DNA of 50,415 nucleotides from Pleurocapsa sp. CCALA 161 (GCF_003003995.1 NZ_PVWF01000028.1:1-50415); one strand, 5' to 3'. Shown: positions 1 to 8,042, counted from the first letter of the stretch. The notes: a model not told the origin generated them from the sequence alone. Numbers and translations are program-made.

Positions 1-386
1 ATGCTCGTACCTCGCGGGGTCTTATATCCCCGCCCTCCGCTACGCTGCGGACGAGGTTTTACGACCCTTTCTATAAAGAAAGATCTAACATTTAAACTAA
101 ATTGTTGCTTAAAAACTTTTAACTCAAATTTCGACCAGAATTTATTGCTGAAAGTATTATGCAATAATGCATAAAATTAAATAAATGTAATTTGAGAATG
201 TAGCGATCGCCTAATAAATAACTTTCCAGAATTTATTTGTTAACAACATATTTCAACAATGTTTTCTGCTAACTTGTCCGATATATTGTTAAGAACAGAT
301 TGCAATTAGAGTGCTTAAAGCGGTAATTTGATTAGAAGTAATGATTGTTTTAATGATTTTACTGCTCTTTTGATTTTTAATAAGTT
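1..386. other. Gene-free left edge, leader of helicase gene
   Basis: No gene is visible here. The first 56 bases hold a GC-rich foldback repeat (separate entry). The rest is AT-rich with one HIP1 octamer at 203-210. The promoter of the helicase gene presumably lies here, but I cannot choose -35/-10 boxes with confidence, and no clear Shine-Dalgarno sequence precedes the ATG at 387. Confidence 0.6.
10..56. repeat. GC-rich foldback repeat, three-way-junction shape
   Basis: The outer arms CCTCG (10-14) and CGAGG (52-56) pair. Inside them are two hairpins: GCGGGG (14-19) with CCCCGC (28-33), and CCGC (37-40) with GCGG (47-50). This gives a small cloverleaf-like foldback typical of the short dispersed GC-rich repeats in cyanobacterial intergenic DNA. 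It is seen directly in the sequence; membership of a named family is not established. Confidence 0.5.
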
Positions 387-1877
387 ATGCCTCGATCGCC
401 GAAGCTAAAATTTGATCGCGGAACTTTGTTATTACATCCACCCCCAAAGGGGAGAGCATGGTTAGACTATGCTACCTGGGACGATCGCGTGGAAAAGTTT
501 CGCATTCCAGCTATTTACTATCGTTCACTAGTGGAAGCGCTTCAGGCAGATGATAAAAAAATTATTGATGAAGCTAAAGAATTTTATAGTCTAGAGCTAA
601 AATCTGTATCTCAATTTGAACCATACCCACATCAGGCAGAGGCATTACAAGCTTGGAAACAGTCGGGCAGAAAGGGAGTGGTAGTACTACCTACCGCAGC
701 AGGCAAAACCTATTTAGCCCAGTTGGCAATCCAGGCAACTCCCCGCACTACCCTAATAGTAGTGCCAACGTTAGATCTGATGCATCAGTGGTACGCTCAA
801 ATAGAATCTGCCTTTCCCAATACAGAGGTAGGTTTACTAGGAGGCGGTTCGCGCGATCGCACGCCGATTTTAATTGCCACTTATAACAGCGCAGCAATTC
901 ATGCTGAGACTTTAGGTAATCGTTATGCACTCCAGATTTTTGATGAGTGTCATCATTTACCCACCGACTTTTTCAAAGTTATTGCTGAATATGCGATCGC
1001 TCCCTATCGTTTAGGATTAACCGCTACCCCCGAACGCAGCGACGGTACTCATCGAGATTTAGATATCCTCATTGGTAAAATTATCTATCGTAAAACTCCT
1101 GAAGAACTTTCTGGAGGTACATTGGCAGATCATAAGATCGTACAGATGCGGGTTAAATTATCTGAGCAAGAACAGCTAAAATATGAACAGGCGATCGCTG
1201 TGCGCCGTAAATTTTTGAGAGAGTCGAATATCTCTTTAGGTAGTCTCGAAGGCTGGCAGCTATTTGTGCAAGCTAGTGCGCGATCGCCCCAAGGAAGAAA
1301 AGCAATGTTAGCCCATCGTGAAGCCAAAGAAATTGCTTTAGGTACAGATGCTAAACTCCGTATCTTAATTGATCTACTCAAAAAACATCAAACAGAGCGG
1401 ATCTTAATCTTTACCAACGACAACGCCACCGTATATCGTATTTCCCAGCAGTTTTTGATCCCTGCCATCACTTATCAAACAGTTGTTAAAGAGCGTCATG
1501 ATATTTTGACTAGATTCAAAGCTGGAGAATATAAAACCCTAGTTGCTTCCCACGTACTGAATGAAGGAGTTGATGTTCCCGATGCGCGAATTGCCATCAT
1601 TCTTTCAGGTACAGGTTCTACTAGAGAATATATTCAACGATTGGGTAGAGTTCTCAGGAAAGGCAATACAGCCAACAAACAGGCAATTCTCTACGAGGTT
1701 GTGACGGAAAACACCAGTGAAGAGAGAACTTCTGAACGTCGCCGAGGTGAACAAAATTATCAAAATCAACAGTCAGAATATCGACAGTTAAAGTTAATCC
1801 CCAATCAACCTAAACCAATCAAGAAACGAGAATTTAAAGTAGCCGAAGAATCTAAGCAATGGAATCAAGAAGAATAA
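387..1877 (+). CDS. DEAD/DEAH-box helicase, XPB/Ssl2-like
   Basis: Predicted superfamily 2 ATP-dependent helicase of the XPB/Ssl2-like (COG1061-type) group, acting on nucleic acid in the cytoplasm. The first RecA-like domain has a PHQ element (81-83), Walker A PTAAGKT (102-108), the DECH box (186-189) and motif III LTATPE (211-216). The second has a GVDVPDA motif near 394-400 and motif VI QRLGRVLR (417-424). The charged, glutamine-rich tail after about residue 440 has no recognised domain. The length of 496 residues fits the bacterial and archaeal members. In many genomes such helicases sit beside a Bax1-like nuclease (DUF790); none is present here. It converges with the LysR gene, with about 10 bases between the two stops. 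The family is secure; the substrate is unknown. Confidence 0.88.
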   Translation: MPRSPKLKFDRGTLLLHPPPKGRAWLDYATWDDRVEKFRIPAIYYRSLVEALQADDKKIIDEAKEFYSLELKSVSQFEPYPHQAEALQAWKQSGRKGVVVLPTAAGKTYLAQLAIQATPRTTLIVVPTLDLMHQWYAQIESAFPNTEVGLLGGGSRDRTPILIATYNSAAIHAETLGNRYALQIFDECHHLPTDFFKVIAEYAIAPYRLGLTATPERSDGTHRDLDILIGKIIYRKTPEELSGGTLADHKIVQMRVKLSEQEQLKYEQAIAVRRKFLRESNISLGSLEGWQLFVQASARSPQGRKAMLAHREAKEIALGTDAKLRILIDLLKKHQTERILIFTNDNATVYRISQQFLIPAITYQTVVKERHDILTRFKAGEYKTLVASHVLNEGVDVPDARIAIILSGTGSTREYIQRLGRVLRKGNTANKQAILYEVVTENTSEERTSERRRGEQNYQNQQSEYRQLKLIPNQPKPIKKREFKVAEESKQWNQEE

Positions 1878-1887
1878 ATTCGCAATT

Positions 1888-2802
1888 TTAAATATTTTGT
1901 GTCGCCTCAATAACTTGAGCGCGTAACCACTGATGTTGAGGACGATTAATATTGCGTTGATGCCAAATCATAGATACAGTAAAACCTTCAATTGTCATCG
2001 GTGGTGAGAGTAACTTTAAATCCATTGCTTTAGCACACTGCTGTGCCATCCGTCTGGGAAGCAACGCTACACAGTCTGAATTAGCTAATAAAAAAGGAAT
2101 TGCCATAAAGTGAGGTGTAGACCAAATCACCTGTCGAGATTGCTGTTGTTGTTCTAAAATTTCATCTACTTTTCCTTGAAAATCATCGCGCATGGAAACT
2201 AAAAGATGCGATCGCAACAGATAATCTTCCACAGACAACTCTGTTAGAGCATCATCGCTTTTCATCACACAAACAAACTCTTCTCGATATAAATCTTGCT
2301 CTACGTGCCAACTTTTGAGCGGTAATTTAGCACCAATAAGTAAATCGATACGGTTGTCGTCTATGGCATCCATCACAGTTTCTTTATTCAGATTAGTAAT
2401 GCGAATACGAATACCTGGTGCTTGACTACTTAGTTGCTGGATTAAATTAATGCCGATAGTAGCTTCAACATAATCACTGGCAGCAATTCTAAAAGTTGAT
2501 TGGGCAATAGCGGGGTTAAAAGTTGTTTGAGAAAGTAAAGTTGATTCAATGTCGATCAAAATTTGACGAACGCGATCGCTTATTTGACGGGCATAGGGAG
2601 TAACTTCCATCTCTCTAGAAGTCCGAATCAAAATGTCGTCGTTCAATATAGTTCGCAATCGTTTTAAGGCATGACTCATTGCCGATTGACTCATGTTCAG
2701 CTTGACCGCTGCTTTGGTGACACTAGCTTCTGCAATTAAAACATCCAGGGCGATTAATAAATTGAGATCGAGTTTACGGAGATTAGTGTAGTCGATATTC
2801 AC
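1888..2802 (-). CDS. LysR-family transcriptional regulator
   Basis: LysR-type regulator of 304 residues, the usual length. The winged helix-turn-helix occupies about residues 9-66 and includes the recognition-helix region MSQSAMSHALKRLR. The rest is the periplasmic-binding-protein-like effector domain, starting near residue 95 (FRIAASDYVE). The ligand cannot be read from sequence. The gene is transcribed away from the oxidoreductase operon that begins at 3095 or 3577, the classic arrangement for a LysR regulator controlling its divergent neighbour. An interrupted palindrome with a T-N11-A core lies 43 bases upstream of its start and is a plausible binding site. The family assignment is firm; the regulatory target is inferred. 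Confidence 0.9.
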   Translation of the reverse strand: MNIDYTNLRKLDLNLLIALDVLIAEASVTKAAVKLNMSQSAMSHALKRLRTILNDDILIRTSREMEVTPYARQISDRVRQILIDIESTLLSQTTFNPAIAQSTFRIAASDYVEATIGINLIQQLSSQAPGIRIRITNLNKETVMDAIDDNRIDLLIGAKLPLKSWHVEQDLYREEFVCVMKSDDALTELSVEDYLLRSHLLVSMRDDFQGKVDEILEQQQQSRQVIWSTPHFMAIPFLLANSDCVALLPRRMAQQCAKAMDLKLLSPPMTIEGFTVSMIWHQRNINRPQHQWLRAQVIEATQNI

Positions 2803-2844
2803 AAATAAAGCTGATTAAATCGATATTATTGATAGTTAGTATTT

Positions 2845-2869
2845 ATAATATTCATTTGACTAATATTAT
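2845..2869. promoter_or_regulatory. Candidate LysR operator (interrupted palindrome)
   Basis: A perfect 8-bp inverted repeat, ATAATATT and AATATTAT, is separated by 9 bases and contains the LysR-type signature T-N11-A (T at 2851, A at 2863). It lies between the LysR gene and the divergent gene relic and operon. The dyad is seen directly; use by this LysR protein is inferred from position and motif type. AT-rich DNA produces such dyads by chance more easily than GC-rich DNA. Confidence 0.5.
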
Positions 2870-2922
2870 CACTTTTATTATGGTGTAAATAGGCATTTAC
2901 AAGATAAAACTAAAAAATCAGC

Positions 2923-3074
2923 ATGAAAGTAGTAATTATCGGTGCTAGCGGTACAACGATAAAGTATCCGTTGTGGGAGAAGATCAAGCTGTTCTAAAAC
3001 GAATTGGCGATCGCTATCAAATTGCTTCTGCTGTTATGCGAATAATTTACTTTGATCTCGCTAACGGTTACTAA
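2923..3074 (+). pseudogene. Relic of a Rossmann-type oxidoreductase gene
   Basis: An ATG opens a frame reading MKVVIIGASGT, the start typical of an NAD(P)-binding short-chain dehydrogenase or epimerase, but the frame stops after 24 codons. From about 2951 a shifted frame runs about 40 codons to a stop at 3074 and looks like the C-terminal tail of a protein (VVGEDQAVLKRIGDRY). I read this as an N-terminal fragment joined out of frame to a C-terminal fragment after a large internal deletion. The first fragment's nature is a reasonable guess; I do not recognise the second, and the two may come from different genes. Confidence 0.4.
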
Positions 3075-3094
3075 TCAAATTTTGTTCAAAAGTA

Positions 3095-3448
3095 ATGACT
3101 GAAAATATAAATACCACCACGCTTGTTAATCGTTATTTTGAAGCTACTCAAAGCAATAATGCGTCAATTTGGGCTGCTTGTTTTGCTACTGATGCTACTG
3201 TTGACGATCCCGTAGGAAGTCCAGAAATTCAGGGAACTGATGCTATTTTAGAAAGAGGAAAAGAGTTTATGGCAAACTTTGAAACTGTAGGTTTATACCC
3301 AGAGTACGTTTCGGTAGATAATCTCAGGGCAGCAGCTAAATGGACTGGTCGAGGTGTCACCAAAGATAGTCGAATCGTTAAGTTCGAGGGAATTAATTTT
3401 TTTCAATTTGATCGCAGGGGAAAGATAGTCAACTTAGTCGGCTTCTAG
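3095..3448 (+). CDS. SnoaL/NTF2-like protein
   Basis: Small protein of 117 residues with the NTF2-like alpha+beta cone fold expected of SnoaL-like and ketosteroid-isomerase-like proteins. It has an N-terminal helix (LVNRYFEATQ), a FATDATVDDPVGSPEIQG segment lining the pocket, and a FEGINFFQFD strand followed by a glycine-ending tail. Members are isomerases, cyclases or binding subunits, so the reaction cannot be named. It could be the first gene of the operon downstream, but 128 bases separate it from the next start. A second, larger SnoaL-like gene lies in the same cluster at 5592. Confidence 0.75.
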   Translation: MTENINTTTLVNRYFEATQSNNASIWAACFATDATVDDPVGSPEIQGTDAILERGKEFMANFETVGLYPEYVSVDNLRAAAKWTGRGVTKDSRIVKFEGINFFQFDRRGKIVNLVGF

Positions 3449-3576
3449 AATCCTGCCGATATGATTGAAGTTCAATCCTAAATTGAATTCAATAGCTTAT
3501 TAGGTAGATGCGATCGCTATTTTTCTCCCAGTTAAAGCCATTACATCAATCAAAAATCAAGTATCAAAAGATAAAT

Positions 3577-4233
3577 ATGAAAATTGGATTTATTGGTTAC
3601 GGAAGCATGGCTGAAGCATTAGCCTCAAAGTGGGTTGCCAAACACTCACTTTTTATCGGTGGACGTAATATTGAAAAAGCTGAGAATTTAGCTAAAAAAC
3701 TGGGAAAAGATGTTGAATTTGGTTCGGAAAAAGAAGCTGCGACCTTTGGCGAGATTGTAGTTCTGGCAACTCGACACGAAGCAGTTTTTGAGGCGATTGA
3801 TGCTGCTGGTGGTAGTGATGCTTTAACTGGCAAAGTTTTACTAGATATTAATAATCCAGTAGATACATCTGATTTTTTAGCCAAAAGCTATGATGGTGTT
3901 TCTTTATCCGAAGAAATTGCTAAAGTTGTTCCCCACGCTCATGTAGTGAAGGCTTTTAATATGTGCCAAGCCTCAGTATGGCAGATGAATCCCCCAGTGT
4001 TTGACGCTCGCCCTTTAGTGGTAATGTATTGCGGAGATAATGAACAAGCTAAACAGCAAATTGCCATTTTGATTGAAGATGTTGGTTGTGAAGCTAAAGA
4101 CATTGGCGATCTAAAATATGCTCGAATGCTCGAACCTGCTGCTGCCATTGTCATTAAATTACTCTTTTCGGGACACGATCCTTTTACAGTGTTAAATCTC
4201 ATCCAGCCAGAAATCAAATCCATTCAAAATTGA
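3577..4233 (+). CDS. F420-reductase-like NAD(P)-binding oxidoreductase, paralogue 1
   Basis: Protein of 218 residues with an N-terminal Rossmann fold (KIGFIGYGSMAEAL) like NADPH-dependent F420 reductases and pyrroline-5-carboxylate reductases, and the family's VVKAFN segment near residue 125. It probably uses NAD(P)H as a hydride carrier; the electron partner is unknown, and few cyanobacteria are thought to use F420 itself in such reactions. I chose the ATG at 3577 because the Rossmann strand starts right there. An earlier in-frame ATG at 3508 would add 23 residues (RSLFFSQLKPLHQSK) with no family counterpart. The next gene follows after 14 bases. A paralogue lies at 6173. Confidence 0.8.
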   Translation: MKIGFIGYGSMAEALASKWVAKHSLFIGGRNIEKAENLAKKLGKDVEFGSEKEAATFGEIVVLATRHEAVFEAIDAAGGSDALTGKVLLDINNPVDTSDFLAKSYDGVSLSEEIAKVVPHAHVVKAFNMCQASVWQMNPPVFDARPLVVMYCGDNEQAKQQIAILIEDVGCEAKDIGDLKYARMLEPAAAIVIKLLFSGHDPFTVLNLIQPEIKSIQN

Positions 4234-4247
4234 AAGGTTATTAGATT

Positions 4248-4535
4248 ATGCAAGTTTTAGTAATCGCTCGTGTTAAGTCTGGAATTGCTGTTGAGAAAGT
4301 TCTACCTCTTGTCAGTCCTGAAGCTGCAAAAGCCTGGGAATTTTATGCTTCTGAACAAATTCGCCAAATGTATTACATTGCTGATATGAGTGGTGCTGTA
4401 ATGCTTTGGGAAGGCGAAAGCGTTGAATCTGTTACCAAAGAAGCGCAAAAGTTACCAATGTACGAGGCTGGTGTTCTCGATTTAGAAATTATGCCACTCA
4501 AGCCTTATACAGCCTACGCTTCACTTTTTAATTAA
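4248..4535 (+). CDS. Muconolactone-isomerase-like alpha/beta-barrel protein
   Basis: Protein of 95 residues, the size and pattern of dimeric ferredoxin-like alpha/beta-barrel proteins of the muconolactone delta-isomerase group. It has an N-terminal strand (MQVLVIARVK), a helix around residues 22-38, a strand AVMLWEG and a second helix-strand unit ending in LEIMPLKPY. Such proteins are isomerases, monooxygenases or stress proteins, so the reaction is not assigned. It sits inside the oxidoreductase operon, 14 bases after the first F420-reductase-like gene and 39 before the quinone-oxidoreductase gene. Confidence 0.6.
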   Translation: MQVLVIARVKSGIAVEKVLPLVSPEAAKAWEFYASEQIRQMYYIADMSGAVMLWEGESVESVTKEAQKLPMYEAGVLDLEIMPLKPYTAYASLFN

Positions 4536-4574
4536 TGTTGACATCGAAACTCTTAATAATAAGGAATTTAAATC

Positions 4575-5570
4575 ATGGTAAAAATTGTTCGTTTTCATCA
4601 ATTTGGCGATGCTGATGTACTTCAGCTAGATGAATTACCCTTAGCCGAACCAGGTAAAGGAGAAGTACGCTTAAAAGTCGAAGCGATCGGTTTAAATCGG
4701 GCAGAAGTTATGTTTCGCCAAGGGGCATATTTAGAACAACCTGATAGTTTTCCCTCGACTCTAGGATATGAAGCAGCAGGAGTTATCGATGCGGTTGGGG
4801 AAGGAGTTACTGAATTTAAGATTGGCGATCGCGTTTCGACTATTCCTGGTTTTTCGATGAAAAATTACGGTGTATATGGGGAAAGTGCGATCGCTCCTGT
4901 GACTATGGTTGCTAAATATCCTGAGAAGTTATCACCTCAAGAGGGAACGGCGATTTGGATGCAATATATAACTGCTTACGGGGCGTTGGTTGAATATGGA
5001 CAGATTAAATCGGGAGATTTTGTCTTAATTTCAGCAGCTATTAGTAGTGTGGGGAGTGCAGCGATTCAAATAACCAAAGCAGCAGGTGCAACTGCGATCG
5101 CTACTACTAGAGGAGCGAGTAAAAAACAAATGCTGTTAGATAAAGGTGCAGATTATGTAGTTGTCACCGATGAGGAAGATTTACCCAATAAAGTGATGGA
5201 AATTACTCAAGGACAAGGAGCAAACCTTATTTTCGATCCCGTAGCTGGTTCTTTTATCGAAACTCTGGCTAATGCAGCAGCCAAAGGAGCAACTATTATT
5301 GAGTATGGTGCATTAAGTTCGGAGGCGACACCTTTTCCACTGTTTGCTGCACTACAAAAAGGCTTAAAAATACAAGGCTATACTCTATTTGAAATTGCTG
5401 GCGATCCAGTCAAGCTAGAAAAAGCCAAACAATATATGTATGATGGTTTAGATTCTGGCAAACTCGTTCCGATAATCGATCGCAGTTTTCCCTTAGAACA
5501 AATCGTTGATGCTCATCGTTATATGGAATCCAATCAACAAAACGGCAAGATCATTGTCACTGTACCGTAA
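4575..5570 (+). CDS. Zinc-independent quinone oxidoreductase-like MDR protein
   Basis: Medium-chain dehydrogenase/reductase of 331 residues. The N-terminal GroES-like domain includes GLNRAEVMFRQGAY and the GYEAAGVIDAVGEGV segment. The NADPH-binding Rossmann domain follows (ISSVGSAAIQITKAAGA, near 155-171), then a GANLIFDPVAG stretch. The cysteine and histidine zinc ligands of alcohol dehydrogenases are absent, which points to the quinone oxidoreductase/zeta-crystallin branch. It likely reduces a quinone or enone with NADPH in the cytosol. An AAGGAA sequence precedes the ATG. A 21-base stretch inside the gene (5217-5237) recurs with one mismatch in the gap at 7364-7384. Confidence 0.85.
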   Translation: MVKIVRFHQFGDADVLQLDELPLAEPGKGEVRLKVEAIGLNRAEVMFRQGAYLEQPDSFPSTLGYEAAGVIDAVGEGVTEFKIGDRVSTIPGFSMKNYGVYGESAIAPVTMVAKYPEKLSPQEGTAIWMQYITAYGALVEYGQIKSGDFVLISAAISSVGSAAIQITKAAGATAIATTRGASKKQMLLDKGADYVVVTDEEDLPNKVMEITQGQGANLIFDPVAGSFIETLANAAAKGATIIEYGALSSEATPFPLFAALQKGLKIQGYTLFEIAGDPVKLEKAKQYMYDGLDSGKLVPIIDRSFPLEQIVDAHRYMESNQQNGKIIVTVP

Positions 5571-5591
5571 TTATTGCTTAGAGGTGAAGAT

Positions 5592-6170
5592 ATGCCATTT
5601 CATGACATTACTGAGTTGCCAGAAGAATTTTGCGAGCCAAAAACAGCTTTAGAGCAAGAATTATCAGTTGGCGATCGCATTCAAATTACAGAGTTACTCC
5701 ACCGCGTCTATTTATGTGAAGACAGTCGAGATTATGATGCACTAAAAAAAATTTTAGTAGATGATTATATCAATGAGCATCCTTTATTTGGGCGACATGA
5801 GAGCGCGAGTAGCTTTATTGAATGGTTTAAGAAGACTCCTGCTGGTTTCGATGGTATTCGACATAATTGTTTAAACTCCATAACTCGTGGAGTTAGTCAA
5901 GATGTAGCCGAATCAGTTAGTTATATCTTGGTACTTCAGCTTTTTCCAGCCAAATCCCGTAACGAGTCTCCCAATGAAGAGTTAGATTCGCTATTGCCTC
6001 GTACTATTGGTCATGGTGTTGTGTGCGATCGCTGGATACGTCAAAAAGGTAGTTGGTATTTACAACATCGAGTTTATCAACAGATGTCTATTAATGGTGA
6101 TTTCTTACCAGACAAAGTTATGCGCGAAAAAGCTTCTCAAACTTCTTACATTTTCAAAACAGAGGAGTAA
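5592..6170 (+). CDS. SnoaL-like domain protein (larger form)
   Basis: Protein of 192 residues with a SnoaL-like/NTF2 fold of the longer ring-hydroxylating-dioxygenase-beta-like type. It has a helix (DRIQITELLHRVYLCEDSRD), a pocket strand around DDYINEHPLFG, and a late strand WYLQHRVYQQMSINGD. The ATG at 5592 is preferred because GAGGTG lies 5 bases upstream; an earlier in-frame TTG at 5574 would place that ribosome-binding site inside the gene. It follows the MDR gene after 21 bases, and only two bases separate its stop from the next start, so translation is probably coupled. The substrate is unknown. Confidence 0.72.
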   Translation: MPFHDITELPEEFCEPKTALEQELSVGDRIQITELLHRVYLCEDSRDYDALKKILVDDYINEHPLFGRHESASSFIEWFKKTPAGFDGIRHNCLNSITRGVSQDVAESVSYILVLQLFPAKSRNESPNEELDSLLPRTIGHGVVCDRWIRQKGSWYLQHRVYQQMSINGDFLPDKVMREKASQTSYIFKTEE

Positions 6171-6172
6171 AA

Positions 6173-6853
6173 ATGAAAATTGGCATTCTTGGCAGTGGCA
6201 ATATGGGACGCTCTTTAGGTATTCTTTGGGCGGAACAAAAACACGAAGTATTTTTTGGCGCACGGACAGTAGAAAAAGGTAAAGCGATCGCTAAATCCGC
6301 TGAAAATAATACCCAAGGCGGTACAAATGAGCAAGCAGCAATTTTTGGTAATGTATTGTTATATACCATTCGTGGTATTAATCCAGCCGAAGTCCTTACC
6401 TCTATCGAGCTTTTGAACGGCAAAATTATAATCGATTGTAATAATTATGATATTCCCGAAAACTTTGCCTATCCGCCTATAGAGCTTTCTTTAGCCGAGA
6501 AACTAGCCTCCGAAGTTTCCCAAGCCAGAGTAGTAAAAGCATTTAATACAATGGCACAAGAAGTATTTGAACTGTCCCCACAACCGCTGAAAGAATATAA
6601 CGTTTCCGTGTTTGTCGCAGGTGATGATGCAGCAGCAAAAAAGACTGTAATGAATCTGGCTCAAGATATCGGTTTTGCACCAGTCGATTGCGGTGAATTA
6701 CGCTTTGCTCGTTTGCTTGAAGGACTAGGAGACTTTATTCGTTATCTAATGATTGGTCAAAATCTTGGTTCATACGCCACTATTTCTGTGGCAACTTTAC
6801 CTGAAGCTCAAAATCAGCGTTTGGGTGGAAGACAATCTTCCTCACTTTATTAA
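6173..6853 (+). CDS. F420-reductase-like NAD(P)-binding oxidoreductase, paralogue 2
   Basis: Protein of 226 residues with the same architecture as the gene at 3577: the N-terminal dinucleotide fold KIGILGSGNMGRSLG, a conserved VVKAFN motif near residue 122, and a C-terminal helical part. The GxGxMG loop is closer to classical F420-dependent NADP reductases than the loop of paralogue 1. A GAGG ribosome-binding site lies in the end of the preceding gene. Two diverged paralogues in one operon suggest either sequential reductions or a two-subunit enzyme; which of these is unknown. Confidence 0.8.
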   Translation: MKIGILGSGNMGRSLGILWAEQKHEVFFGARTVEKGKAIAKSAENNTQGGTNEQAAIFGNVLLYTIRGINPAEVLTSIELLNGKIIIDCNNYDIPENFAYPPIELSLAEKLASEVSQARVVKAFNTMAQEVFELSPQPLKEYNVSVFVAGDDAAAKKTVMNLAQDIGFAPVDCGELRFARLLEGLGDFIRYLMIGQNLGSYATISVATLPEAQNQRLGGRQSSSLY

Positions 6854-6878
6854 AATTTTGTTCAAAGGAGATAGAGCA

Positions 6879-7322
6879 ATGAAATGGCTGCTTGTACTTG
6901 TTGCTGCGATCGCTGGAGGACTTCTCCCAACTCAAGCTGGAATCAATGCTCAGTTAGCAAAGAATCTCGGTCATCCACTTTTAGCTGCTTCTGTTTCTTT
7001 CGGTATTGGTGCGATCGCTTTAATACTTTACACCATAGTTTTCCATATTTCATTGCCTCCATTGGGTCAAATCAAACAAATTCCTTGGTATTTATGGGTT
7101 GGAGGCATACTGGGAACAATCTATCTAACAACCACAATAGTGTTAGCTCCTTTACTTGGTGCTACCACAATGATTGGCTTGATTGTCGCTGGTCAAATGT
7201 TAGCGTCGATCGCTCTTGATAGTTTTGGCTTAGTAGGATTTCCAGTGCATCCTTTGAGTTTTTGGAGAGCTATAGGTGCAATTTTGCTAATAGTTGGTGT
7301 GGGTCTAATTCAAAGATTTTAG
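6879..7322 (+). CDS. YdcZ-like DMT-family membrane transporter
   Basis: Membrane protein of 147 residues with about five hydrophobic segments and the early motif GGLLPTQAGINAQLAKNLGHP, typical of the short YdcZ (DUF606) branch of the drug/metabolite transporter superfamily. These half-size proteins probably work as dimers. The start is the ATG at 6879, preceded by AAGGAGA; an upstream in-frame start at 6753 would run through the preceding gene. It is the last gene of the oxidoreductase operon, suggesting export or uptake of the compound the enzymes handle; this is inference. Confidence 0.78.
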   Translation: MKWLLVLVAAIAGGLLPTQAGINAQLAKNLGHPLLAASVSFGIGAIALILYTIVFHISLPPLGQIKQIPWYLWVGGILGTIYLTTTIVLAPLLGATTMIGLIVAGQMLASIALDSFGLVGFPVHPLSFWRAIGAILLIVGVGLIQRF

Positions 7323-7363
7323 AGCAATAGATTTTATTTTATCTGGAAATTACCAACGTAGAG

Positions 7364-7384
7364 GGAGCAAATCTTATTTTCGAT
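7364..7384 (+). repeat. Fragment echo of the MDR oxidoreductase gene
   Basis: Twenty of 21 bases match positions 5217-5237 inside the quinone-oxidoreductase-like gene, in the same orientation, encoding the GANLIFD region there. Here the match is followed at once by a stop. This looks like a remnant of a duplication or of a second, deleted MDR gene at the operon end. It is short, so chance cannot be fully excluded. Confidence 0.45.
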
Positions 7385-7402
7385 TAACTAATCATAAGGG
7401 CT

Positions 7403-7429
7403 AAAAAAAAGCTTAACTAATTTAAGCTT
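7403..7429 (-). terminator. Rho-independent terminator of rhomboid gene, overlapping its stop codon
   Basis: On the minus strand an 8-bp stem AAGCTTAA/TTAAGCTT (7429-7422 with 7416-7409) with a 5-base loop is followed by a run of eight T (7410-7403). The stem includes the TAA stop of the rhomboid gene. GC content in the stem is low, so efficiency may be modest. Confidence 0.6.
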
Positions 7430-8042
7430 CCTGTAAATTAAACTTAATAAACACCAGCACACTGCTAATTAAAAAGCCAATAATAAAACCAAATAAGTGA
7501 GCATGAAAACTAACCTGCGGAATTAAATGATCAAAAATAAATTGCACAATAACGATCAAAATAATTTGTTGTAATCGACGTTTAGCAGTAACCGAATGTC
7601 TTCTCTTTAACCAAATTTGCAAGAAAATAGCTAAAATTGCGCCAATTAAACCCATAATTGCTGCTGAAGCACCGACTAAAAAAACATTATTTAATCCCAA
7701 TCTAAAAGCTAATAGTGTAAAGGTTAACATTGAACCGATACCGCTAACTAAATAGATTGTTAAATAATACTTTGCTCCTAAACTCAACTCAATCAAGCGT
7801 CCCACAAAAAATAACGACAACATATTTGTTGCTAAATGAAATAAGCCGTAGTGGAGAAAATTAGCCCCAATCAATCGCCACCATTCTCCTGCTAAAACTT
7901 TTTCAGGAATCAAAGCTCCCAAACGTTCCAATACTGAAGAACTCTCGCTTCCCCCTAACTTAATCTCTAATCCGTAGATCAGTAAATTTAAGCCAATTAA
8001 TATATACGTCGTATAGGCTATCTTGTTACGGCTAATTTTCAT
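7422..8042 (-). CDS. Rhomboid-family intramembrane serine protease
   Basis: Integral membrane protease of 206 residues with six predicted membrane segments. The catalytic serine lies in VGASAAIMG (S126), and the partner histidine is H182 in the late helix AHLFGFIIGF. The NFLHYGLFHLATNM segment (61-74) supplies the conserved histidine and asparagine of the oxyanion region. It cleaves membrane-anchored substrates; which ones cannot be told. The C-terminus is short, with no extra domain. The gene stands alone, convergent with the oxidoreductase operon and divergent from the GTPase gene. Confidence 0.9.
   Translation of the reverse strand: MKISRNKIAYTTYILIGLNLLIYGLEIKLGGSESSSVLERLGALIPEKVLAGEWWRLIGANFLHYGLFHLATNMLSLFFVGRLIELSLGAKYYLTIYLVSGIGSMLTFTLLAFRLGLNNVFLVGASAAIMGLIGAILAIFLQIWLKRRHSVTAKRRLQQIILIVIVQFIFDHLIPQVSFHAHLFGFIIGFLISSVLVFIKFNLQEA

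Noticed and set aside
3508-3576. Longer N-terminus for the first F420-reductase-like protein
   Set aside because: The extra 23 residues precede the Rossmann strand and have no family counterpart.
5574-5591. TTG start for the larger SnoaL-like gene
   Set aside because: It would put the GAGGTG ribosome-binding site inside the gene; the ATG at 5592 has proper spacing.
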